A program made the position numbers and the translations under genes. From Symsagittifera roscoffensis (Eukaryota; Xenacoelomorpha; Acoela; Convolutidae), in contig NC_087063.1 of NCBI RefSeq assembly GCF_963678635.1, positions 32,004,599 through 32,068,598 on the forward strand: a DNA stretch of 64,000 nt, written 5' to 3'. Below the pieces are notes generated by a model. The model ran no database searches. It saw nothing but the letters and a program-made list of their open reading frames with translations, and was not told where the DNA came from. This document shows positions 24,401-36,400 of the stretch, in pieces. The first letter of the stretch is position 1. Each line of letters begins with the position of its first letter.

Positions 24401-27400
24401 TGACATTGCTTATCTCTATGAACTTCATAATTTCAGAAGATAGGCAAAATCTACGATATAACATCAGTTATCAATTTTGTAGCCAGATCAACTTTGTAGC
24501 CAGATAATTTGAGAAGATAGGCAAAATCTACGATATAAAATCAGTTATCAACTTTGTAGCCAGATCACTGACATTGCTTATCTCTATGAACTTAATAATT
24601 TCAGAAGATAGGCAAAATCTACGATATAACATCAGTTATCAACTTTGTAGCCAGATCACTGACATTGCTTATCTCTATGAACTTAATAATTTCAGAAGAT
24701 AGGCAAAATCTACGATATAACATCAGTTATCAACTTTGTAGCCAGATCACTGACATTGCTTATCTCTATCAACTTAATAATTTCAGAAGATAGGCAAAAT
24801 CTACGATATAACATCAGTTATCAACTTTTTAGCCCGATCACTGACATTGCTTATCTCTATGATTTTAATAATTTCAGAATTTAGGCAAAATCTACGATAT
24901 AATATCAGTTATCAACTTTGTAGCCAGATCACTGACTTGCTCATCTCTATCATCAGGGTGAAAAAATTGTGTTTTGTTTAAAGACTTACAATTTTTTCAA
25001 ACCGCGTGAAAAAATGAATATATTCAGGCGCGAATCTAGAAACTTCTCGAGGGGGCGGATTTTCAAAAAAAAAAGAAAATTTTGTCGCCTTTTTTAGAGC
25101 TCTCTGATTTTCTGAGCTCTCTTTTAAACCACCATAAAGCAACTTTTGGCCAAATTTTTCGCGCAGCAGACAAAAGTTTGAAAAAGTATGCCTAAAAGAG
25201 TTTTTAGGCACTTTTTGGAAAATTTCGCCAAAAAATCAAGTTTTTTCGGCGCACGCTTCGCCCCTCAAAATTAATATAGATTGGCGCCAAAGGCGTTTTT
25301 AGAAACTTTCTAAAGTCAGTCAGCAAAAATGGATAGCACAAAATAGTACAAAAGCTACTGAATATTACAAAGACTACCAACCGCCACCCCCCCCCCCCCC
25401 AAATCCGCTACTCAATATATTCAACTAGTTGAACGCAGGGGCGGATTCAACAAACAGACCCACTGCCAACCCGAAAGGTCTCCCGTTTGTATTGTTTTGA
25501 GATATCCATTTCCGACGATGGACGCTCAAAATTTTCTGAAGGCGCCTTCGGTGCCAATATATAATATTTTTGAGGGGGAGCGCGCGCCGAAAAAGCGCGT
25601 TTTTTTATTCAAATTTTTCCAAGTGCCTAAAAATGACAGAACAAAACAGTTCTTTTTAATGGTCTTTTTAATGCTATGAAAGATCTCGGAAAATCAATTT
25701 GTTCATCCTAGAAAAAAGGTCTACAAAGTTTGCGAATTTTTTTTGAAAATCCGCCCCCTCTCGAGACGATCCTGGATCGTAAACGTATTTTATAAATGTA
25801 AGACAGATGAGCATTGTTTGTCAGTCTCATTTTTGGTTTTCAGGAGTTTTCGTTTTTTTTTTGTTTCTCCTTTTGAACCGAAGTTCACTTAAAACGAATG
25901 ATATGTGATTTAATACTTAACCAATTTCAAGCCATTGCTCATTGAATACCAATGATACGATATCATCATGTACCTAAACAAACCGACAAGATAAACTGAT
26001 ATCAGTTATTAATCAAACTTGATTTTCAGGGTGTAAAGAACCAGTATCAGATCAGTGACGGATCTAAGAGTTTCTTGAGGGGGTTGATAAAAATTTGATC
26101 GATGCAATAACTATTAACAACAATATAAACGAAAGTTTGATCAAATCAATAAATTATTAACAACAATTTAAACGAAAACCTTTTTGAATATTCGAGTTGG
26201 AGAGTGAAGATAGTAATCAATTTTTCAGTTTTTTGCAGCTAATCACCCAATCGAACTTGATTTCCACGTTTTGTTTTTCGTTTATGTCACTATGTGCCAA
26301 AATTCAGTAGATCCTCCTTCATTTTGGAGCGGAGGTAAGCTTTTGGTATTCTCATGCTCAAAGAAGACCATTCAGTTGTGCAGATCGTCACGGCGAGGGT
26401 ATCACCAATCTAGAGCAAAGCGATAAATTCTGGTATTGGGGCTTTGTGACACACCCAGTCCAATTGAAAATTTTGTGGCATATCGCTGAACATATGGAAA
26501 TGCAAGATGTTTTTCCAAACTTCACACTCGCAAGGGAATAAGTCGCCTGGAAGCACTCCTACGTAAAACCAGATCATCAAAGTCTTCCTCCTTTGCATCC
26601 TGTTCAGTCAACCACCATGGCAGCAGCTTGCACACCTGGACACATGGAGACACTGCTCCGATAAATCGTATCTTCGCTTTGATGAGAACAAAGTCAATGA
26701 TGGGCAAGTAAACCGTCTTTTTGAAGCGGTCATCAGCCGATGTTGCTATGGGAGGTCTATCTCTTCGAACTTCAGTCTGAACTTCATCCAGTTGTGCAGC
26801 GTCAGCATGACTTTTTTTGTAGCTACCACAGCCTTCAACACGGCTCAGAAGAGTAGTGACTTCTTGGGTCCATTGGTGAAAAAGGCTTTGAGAAGCTTGA
26901 AAACAAAAGCCTTAGAGTCCTTGGTAGCAGCGCGATTCGATATCTTGAAAGTTGAAGTTGAAGCTCAGGGTAGAGTCCAACGTGCAGTGTGGTGTCCGTT
27001 GAAGAAGATTGTAAAATTAGCAAGGTGTTTTAGACGGGGTATGGATACTGCTGAATTAGGCAGGTAGACAGGCACATGCTAGCACGAGTTTAAAAATGAG
27101 ACCTATTTGAGGCCTCAAAATAAGGCGCTTTCGCACGCTAAATTTTCTCAGGTCAAAATAATCCTTGATGTCAAGTGCGAAGACAACGGTGCAGAAAACA
27201 TCCTATACAAAAACAGTAAAAATGTCCAAAGCGGGACTCTTTGAAATTTTGTAGGGTCAACTTCCTAAGGAAGGGGGCGACACTTCCCTTTCTTTAAGCC
27301 CGCCCCTGACCAGTTTTCACCAGTTTAACTAGCATAACCAGTTTTTCAAAGCGACCTGAAGTCTGTTCCGTTATTTCACTTCTGAATGGATGTTTTCTCA

Positions 27401-30400
27401 GCTCAACTTTTGAAAAATTAAAGTAAATCCAAAGTATATTTTGTATTAAATCTTTGTGACAAGTGGCAAAAAGGCACAATAAACAAATATTAGCGCAAAT
27501 TTGACTTAAAAAGACCGGTTTGAGGCCATTTTGATGATATTCTTTCAATTTGACATGCCCTATGTTAAAATTCAACATTTGGTAATACCATTTATTTAGT
27601 TTGTAATGAAAATTTCTGATTGTTTTTTGGTTTGGGAGGGGGGGTTGATGCAATCGAGATAACCCACAACTCTTTCATTTCTTAGGTTATAGCCACTGCA
27701 CCAGCAGCGGCATCTGTATTCCCATAAGTTGGATCTGCAACGAGATAGACAACTGCGATGACCACAGTGACGAATCAGACGAGCTACACAACTGTACCGA
27801 TATCATAACGAATCGTAGAGCGGGGATGTTTTTGATTTCACTTTCAATTGTTCTTGAAAACGTATCGCAAAGAATTGAGTTAATTAGCTTTTTCTGAAAA
27901 AATGGTTGACGAAACCGTTAAAACAGTTTTTCAAACAATTATGACTGCAGCTATCCGCCTAAACCCTATCTAATTCCGTTCTATAATGAGTTTCAAACAG
28001 TTATAGGACATAGTAGTTGCAGCTTTTTGATTTCAACGAGTAAATAAAAAATATTTTTTTCACAACTCTGTCGTTTTCTCTGCACTTATTTGAGATACAG
28101 TCACGGGACATAGAAATTTCACTTTTTGAACTTTTGAGCAATTGAACTTTTTTTCATGTTTTTGTCTTTTCTAGCAGCTAGTTAAGATATAGTGTTGAAA
28201 TTTTGAAAAATGTCAGATGAAACAAATAGGAAGAACTTAGCCGGGCCAAAGTTTGAAGAATCTTGTTTTGCTCTTACTCTTGCCGCTGAACAAAAACAAA
28301 GAAAAACAAACAAAAACAAAAAATTGTATTTGGTCCTACTAAAATTTTTTGAATATGAATAGTTTTGCTATGCTGATTGAATTAAGCCAATAAAATAACT
28401 GTTAGGGCAAATAATTCGGAACGCTTACGACTCCGATACATGCACAGCAAACTGGTAAGCAAAAATTTCGTGTTTTACAAATTAAGCTATTCAAGCAACT
28501 AAACCTTGAAGTACTTCGAAGTAGTTTTCAAAGCATGCAGTGCTTTGCAAAAGCTTTTAAGGTGTGTTCGAGCCAGTAAATGAAGCAACGAAAACAAATT
28601 CAACGAAATTCAAAGTTTTATCACTTCAAATATCCTTGAGAAAATTACTGGAGTAAAAAATTTCAAGTTTACTAAGTCAAAAGCTTGCTTTAGTTTTTTT
28701 CCTTTTCGGTTTATGAAAATTAGGTTTTCTAAGCAAGCTTTTCTAAGGGTCAAACTTTGGATTATGTAATATTAGTTTGTCAATTGAACGGGTGTGCACA
28801 AAAAATCCGTTTTCAACGTGTTAGAATAAAAAATGAGGCTATGGCGTATGAAAATCAATTGGTCCACGCAAAAATTCGAAGAACAAGTTGACACGGCCCT
28901 TTGACCCTTCTTCAAATATTTTTCTAGCATTCTTCAGAACTTCCTTCTCTTTTACACAATAGCACACAAAAGAACTTCAACCGCCATGAAGGCCCTTGAA
29001 TTTTGTCGATGATCAAATTAACTCGGTTTAAAACCTTAATAGCATTAGTATTCCTTGAACTTCAAATTGTTGTTTCACGCACTTAAGCAGAATAGCGAGG
29101 AAAACTTTCAGGAAAGCAGTGAATTTGGAATACTAGTGAATGTGCAAAACTAAGGGAACTACAAAAAAGTCGTAGCATTATCAATTGCATCGGAAAACAA
29201 ACAAATAAGATTTCAAGACGTTTTGGGGAAACCGTTTGCTAAATTTTTTATGAGAGTTACTGGCTTCTAACGACGACGTGCTTTGGCATTGAACAAATAA
29301 GATAGTTTTTTTCAAAGCCATGAAAATAATCACCATTTTTTTGTTTTTGTCAAAAGTATATATTTTTCAGAGCAACAATTATAAACCCAATAATATGTTT
29401 ATATATTTGAGTTTCATTTAATCTTTTAATCTTGGTCTTTATAAAACAGCGCTTTTAGGGTCTTGATTGAAAAAAAAACAAATCAGTAGTTCTAATAAAA
29501 AGTGCAATTTTAGTTCTTTTTTCTTTAATCTTTGACAAAAAAATGTGATTACTTTCATTGCTTTGAAAACTATCTTATTTGTTAAATCTCAAAGCTCATA
29601 AAAAAATAGCAAACGGTTTCCCCCAAATGGTCTCGAAATCTAATTTAACGATTTACCGATGCAACTGATAATGCTACGATTTTTTGTAGTTTACTAGCTT
29701 TGCATATTCACTGTTTTCCTAAAAGTTTTCCTCGCTATTCTGTTTAAATGCGTGAAACGCCGATTTAAAGTTTAAGGAATAAAAAAGTTGTTGAGGTTTT
29801 GAAACGAGTTTATTTGATCATCGTTCGAAATTCTGTGATGTGCCAGAGCTCAATTTAAGGGCTTTCATGGTGGTGCTATCGTATAAAAGAGAAGGTAATG
29901 AATATCCTGTATCTCTCGGAGACTATAAGTTTGGGAAAATTTAAGAATCATTCTTGAAGAAAGAATTATTATGGACAGAATGATATCGATTGAGTTTCAG
30001 GGATAAAGAGTACCTGTTTAGGGCTAAATTTTGCGAGGACCATTGATTTTCATAAGCAAATCAACCTCCATAGCCACTTTTTTTTGTTCTAAAACGGATT
30101 TTTTGTGCAAACCGATTCAATTTATAATTTAATATAACATATTAAAATTTTGACCATTTGCAAAGTTTGCTTAGAAAACCCTAACTTTAGCAAAACGAAT
30201 GGAAAAAATTCAAGCAAGCTAAAATTGATATACTAAAATTAAACTTTTTACTTTATTAGTTTGTTCAAAGAAGTTCTGAAGTGATAAAACTTTGAGGTTT
30301 GTTGAAGTTGTTTTCTTTGCTTCAGTTACTTTCAAAAATTTTGCGAAACAGTACAAGTTTTGAAAACTGCTTCGAAGTATTTCAAAGTTTCATCGCTTGA

Positions 30401-33400
30401 AGAGCTTAATTTAAAAAACACAAATTTTTGCTAACTTGTTCGCTTTAAAAAATACTTTAAGTCTAGATTCAATCCCTTCAATAGTTTGCTGAGAAAGTTT
30501 GTGGATTTCGACGAACCGATATACTCAATACATTAACTCGAAAAATTCCAAAAAGTGTGCTTGTTACAAAATTGAACGTGGAAAATTTAATTATAGCTTC
30601 TTAATTTTTTTATGAAACAACTCGAAAGCTTTCAAAAATTGAAAACTTAAATGTCATGGCCAAAAGTTTCCGAGCAGATTCTTTCTATGCAAAATTTTTG
30701 CACATTTTGAAATTTTTTTGGTTGAAAAAATTGCTTAAAAACTTTAAACTTTTCTTGAACCGCTTTGCACTATGAATTTTTTCATTTTTCCCTTGTCTGG
30801 ACTCTTCAGTAGCTAGCTAGTTTTAAGCAAACTTGCCAAGCGATTAGACATACTACAATCGAACAAACATACTCCACAAATTTCAATGCTTGCAAAACTT
30901 TACAAAATATTTTCAAAGTTTTGCTACGGGATTCACTCGATTAATTACCCTGATTTATTTTGATAAGCTTCATTGCTTAATTAGATTGCATAGAAAGATT
31001 CTTAACATTTAAATAGCTAGCTGAAAAAGTCTGGAAATTTTGCGATTTGTTTACCGCTATGAAATAATTTCAAGTATTGCAAAACTTCAGCTATCGAAAA
31101 TTTTTTTCAGAAAAATTCAAATTTTTACAATCGATTCACTGTATGAACTATTTTTGAAATTTTTCAAATTTTCTTGCTTGCTGAGAAAAACCTAATTTTA
31201 TGCGAATCAATTCTACCTGAAGTAACTTGGCTTTTTTCAGGTGTTTCACGGTTTGACTAGCGTGCTTAGCAATTTTTGACTTGCTCGAAAAATCACGAGA
31301 ATTTAGCGAATCGATATCAAATAACTCTAAAAACTTCTATAGTTTCATTGCTTGAATAGTTTTCTCAGAGCTCTTAACTTTTTTGCTAACCGAATGATTA
31401 TTGGAGATGGGCTTGTTAGCTTGCTAGTTGTTTGGAACTGCCAATTTCTGCTTGTTATGATCAAGCCCTCAAGAAAACAATCAATCTGTTTTTTTTAGTT
31501 GGAAAATTGACTAAAATCTAGCGATAGACGATCTGCGTATCTTTTTAGTCGTATCAGGGGTGATGCGCTCTTGTCATTTTCACACAAATTTTTCGTTCAT
31601 ACTTTCTTCTATTTTAAGAAAAATATAGTCTAGAGAAGGGACAAAAAGTTACGCTCAAAATTTGAAATATGTGATCTAAGTTTTTTCGCTTCGTAATCAT
31701 TTAAAAAGAAAACAAACAAAAACACTCCTTCAGCAGAGAACGGATTCCCCGGATTCGAAGAACTCGGAGCAGAATATATTTGTATGGAAGGCTATTTTAT
31801 GTGCCCTGATGATGAACACTGTGCGACACCATGTGATGGCATTCCCGAATGCATTACTGGAGGTAAGAAATGCAAACCTGATTTACTTTAGAAAAAAATA
31901 CCGGCTTCCAGCCATGCTGAAAAATGGTTTTATCATGACTGCTAATGTTTTTTTAATTCTGCTTCCATTGTAAATCTATTAATATAATTTCACGGCAAAA
32001 CTATTGTATTTTTGCTCTGCCCGAGAAACTGAGTTCGACTCCGCAGCTATCAGCAAACGAGTTCGAGCTATCAGTAAACCATGCAAACTTCGGTTTTAGC
32101 GCACTTATAGCCGAATGCTTATGCTAAATTCTGATCAAAGTACAGTGCTGATTTAAGTTAACCGAACAAAACGAACAAAACTTGAATTCTCAAACACGTT
32201 TTTCTCAAATTGGTTTAAGATTAGACAAAAAAGAAGAGAGCAGAAATTGCTTAGAATTTCATCAGAGTTAATATGGTGCAATTTTTTCTCCGAAATTCTG
32301 AACCAAAATTTTACCACAAAAGTGGGTCATTTTGTCTTTTTTCAATTAATCAATAATTACGCTGAAACTACTTTGTTAATTGACAAGACATATATATCAC
32401 AACAAGTCTCTCACACAGCCCAACAAGAGTCTACAAAGGATAAATCTCCAAAAATTTGTTTAAAATTTAATTTTGAGAAAAATTTTGGATTTTATGTAGT
32501 AAAAATCATCTTTTTTGACTATCAAGCAAAACTATTTTCTCTTGTACAAGTTTTCGGAGGTTTAAATCTTCTATAGCTTTGTTGGCTGTGTGAGAGGCTT
32601 CTTGTGATATATATTTCTTATCAATTAACAAAGTAGTTTCAGCGTAATTCTTGATTAATTGAAAAAAGGCAAAATGGCCCATATTTGGGGTAAAATTTTG
32701 ATTGAAAATTTCGGAGAAAAAATTGCACCATATTAATTCTGAATAAATTCAATCCAACTTTTGTTCTCTTTAATTTTTGTTTAGTCTTAACGCAAATTGA
32801 GAAAATTTTGTTTCAAAGTTCAAGTTTTGTTAATCTTGTCCTGTGATTTTCCCTAAATCCTATCTGTAAAATGAACTAAAAATAACGTTGAAATATAGTA
32901 AAGTTAACAAGACTGCTCGTACCAAGACGAAGCCCTGATGCTTTTAAAGGTCTATGAAGCAGTAATAACATGAGAAATTGAAATTTATCAAATGAAATTA
33001 AAATTAAAAAAATTTTAATAAGTTTTATGTAAAAACATCACCCCACATGCCATATTAAGTACATAGTGATAAGTTTTGCTCCTATTAACAAATCGATTAT
33101 GGCATATACGCTTCTTTGAACCAATTTTGAACGATTTCTAAGACGGATTAACTCTGCGCTTACGCGTTAATAGCGCGAAATATATCGCTCGTTAATTGTC
33201 CCAAATTGGCCAAAATGGTAACCTTTAAGCCCCTGTAACTTTATGAAAAACGATCACAAGTAAAATATCTTTTTAAATTTGAGCTCAGGACAACGATACT
33301 TTTCGAAGGATATAAAAAAAATTCCGTCAAAAATGGCTAGTTAAAAAGTTGAAATTTGTCTGAAGAAAAAACCCACCCCGAGCACAAATATTCCGTTACT

Positions 33401-36400
33401 TTCGTTACGAAAGTCAGAAAAAAAAGTAGATATGGGAATAATAGATATGTTAAGCAACTCTAATCCTTCAATAGTCTACAAAGAGTAAGTTTGCTTTAAC
33501 ACCGCAAAGCTTATGAACATAATAGACACGATTGGCAGGTGTATATTTCATAATTAGCAAACGATCAGCATTAAATGATTATAGGAAAATGCATTTCAAC
33601 TTTATCTCCTCAAACACTTGGTGGTCAACACGCTACAACCACATGTCCGGATAATTTAAATTGGCACTTTAGTGACCAAACTCAAAAGCATTCTGTAATT
33701 TGTTGTCGAGGGATGCAAGTCAAAGTTTGAACTTATGCGCATTTTTTTGAACTGATTTGATTTTTCTAGATTTCGACGAACGAAAAGAGGCAGACTGTGA
33801 GGTCAAATCATGCAGCGAAAATTTATTCGCGACAGAGCAACCTCAGAAATTGACTTCCAAAAATTACCCTCAGAATACCCTAATTCGCTGAACTGTGTAT
33901 TCTTAATTGAGTCTGAAAACCCTGACAGTCTTATTCAGATAACTTTCGATGATCTGGACTTAGAGGGAAGTTTGGAGGGAAATTGTTACGACTATCTTGG
34001 GTTTTTTGACGGAGCTTCAACACAATCAAATCGCAGAGTAGTAATGAACTCGCTCAAAATTTGTGGCCAAGAAATAAAAAATCCCGCGTCTTTTCGTTCA
34101 ATTGGATCTAAATTGACTGTTAAGTTCTCATCTGACACAGCTGTGAACAAAAAAGGCTTTATGCTAAGCTACGTAAGTGTGCCGAAAAAGACAAAAAGAC
34201 ACGTCGAAAATGAACTAAAAATGGTTCAAATGGCCGATGAAGAGTCAAACATAATTAATCAAATTGAGTTCAATGGAAAAAACCGAATTCGCAAAGGCGA
34301 GACCTTCAAAATAGTTGAAAATCAAAAACTAGGGAAACACTCATACAAACGTCAAAAACGAGCCGACTACAATTTGAACAGTGTTATCGATAGTACTAAT
34401 GACAACAAAGACTCCACTGATAATGATAATGAAACCGATAGTGATAATGATACGGTCATTGATTACGATTACAGTAGTTTCGATTACGATTTCATGGATT
34501 TATTTTTCCAATACGATCACACTGATTTTTTCAGCTTATACAAAGCGTCAGTTCTGTCTGATTACTCTGATTTCAGAAGAGCGGCTTACTTTTTTCAAAG
34601 TGTTGTGCGCCATAATGGCAATCAGGGATTATTCAATCTTCAAGCTCACCCTTTTGACCGAAATAAAAATAATAGATTTATTTTCAAGCTGTGCTTTCAG
34701 TCAGAGGTTCTCCCAGTGATCAACACAAAGATAGCTTCAGGGGCGGATCTACATTTGGTGGGGGGGACTTACAAAATTTGAAAATTTGATTTACAAAAAA
34801 CTTCGAAAGTTTTGTCGACCTTTGTAGGTCGAACAAATTATTTTCCTAGCGCACCCTAGAGCAATTTTAAGACCCTGTTTTGATGTAAAATTTTGCGCCG
34901 CAGGCAATTTTTTTTTAATTTCAAAAATGCCGTTTTCAGGCACTTTTTGGAACATTTTCAACGAAAAGTTAGGTTTTTCTTTGGCGCGCGCTCCCCTTAA
35001 TAATTAGTATATTTTGGCGCCGAAGGCGCTTTTAGAAAATTTTGAGGGTTGGTCGGCCTAAAATGGATAACAAAAAACAATACCAAACGGGGAACCTTTG
35101 GTTGGTGAGGGTCGAATCCCTCAGGGGGAGGCGTCCGCCCCTCCCTTAAATTCGCCCTTTGATAGATTGGTATCATAGCGTTTCGTTTTTCTTTTTTCGT
35201 TTAAGTAATGCCAAAAAGTGAAAAAAACTATCAACGAATTTTTTCTGATTCATTGGCAAAAACTTTTTGCTGATCAGGCCCAATATCAAAACTGTCTCAA
35301 AATCATGATATATTGGACCAGCGAACTATTTTTCTAATAAACTGTGGATTGATAAAAAGCAAACTTCAGAGCAGAGGTGTTTTTTTCAGGTTTAAAACAT
35401 TGAAAATTGAATAATTCATAAAAATTGAACTAGAAAGCTTGAAATTGAACTGATTTGAGTCAGAAAAACGACTTCATTGTTCAGTGCACTTACGATGGCA
35501 AGGAATGCAGAAAAAAAGGCGCAGATTTCGTGCAATTTGAAGACCCATACTACGGAAACTGTTTCAGTTTCAACTCCATCAGGTAACACGTGGAACCTGG
35601 TCTAAACTACATTTTATGATTGGATAAATTAGATATTTTACCACTGTAAAGTATTTAATATTAACCAATCATGATCCATCTAACTAACAACCCAATTATT
35701 TGTAAGTGCTGAAATTACTTGTAATTTCAGCACCAGAGAGATTTGAATTTAACTTAGAATTTAGTTGCCTCTCCAAAGGAACTTCAGCAGCCGCAATAAA
35801 CCAGTATACCCTAGATCTATTGAGCCTAGCAGAGACTAGTTAAACAACCTGAGACTAGATAGTATAAGAGTAAGATTAGGATCGGTATTAGACTAAGAAG
35901 TTGCACGAATCTATCCGGCCGAAAATAAGATAGCGTGACGAGCAGACGGTGTACCCTATCCGAAATTACTATATGAGTTAACCACATCGGTTCTAACTCA
36001 TCTGGTGCGACCATAAGTCTCGAACAAGACCTTAATAGCTTAGAATTAACCAAAAATAGATTAGAATTTAGACAAAACATTTTTAAAATGTTATACGACA
36101 ATAATTTAATCGAAATGTCTCTACGACTCAATAGATCAGAGCCAATATTCCGAACGATAACAGAACTACCCGGAATTGCAAGAAGACCTCGAACCAGAGA
36201 CGACATACGACAAAGTAGAAACTTACCAAATAGTTATATGATAGTACGGCAAAAGCCAACACAAACTTTTATATTTAGAATTTTATTAGCAATGAATTTA
36301 GATTTTCATTTGCAAACATAAAATCTTGAAGTCAATCTTCATAATCATTTCAGGCGCTAAACAAAACTATTAATATACAATAACGATTGATAAAAAGATC

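Larger units (their letters stand above)
18471..27685 (+). other. Intron 1 (9.2 kb, repeat-filled)
   Basis: Bounded by GTTAGT and TTTCATTTCTTAG, phase 1. It contains hAT-like fossils and MITEs, the 914-bp duplication, and the 91-bp satellite array. 18687-20040 holds no supported feature beyond A/T-rich sequence. Confidence 0.75.
35591..36000 (+). repeat. 5' LTR
   Basis: Begins TGGAACCTGG and ends TTCTAACTCA. It carries the dyad at 35706-35733 and an AATAAA at 35795-35800 that may serve polyadenylation. It differs from the 3' LTR mainly in the first 15 bases and a few single positions. Confidence 0.9.

Noticed and set aside
23079..24955. CRISPR-like array
   Set aside because: Monomers are contiguous 91-bp tandem repeats without unique spacers, in eukaryotic intronic DNA.
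32247..32576. 109-codon + strand ORF
   Set aside because: It spans one arm and the loop of a foldback repeat and has no domain.
33810..34781. A 323-codon ORF starting with ATG at 33810 as a stand-alone gene
   Set aside because: The ATG falls in the frame-shifted part of the CUB; the true exon starts at 33770 in the other frame. The last 25 codons enter an intron and MITE.
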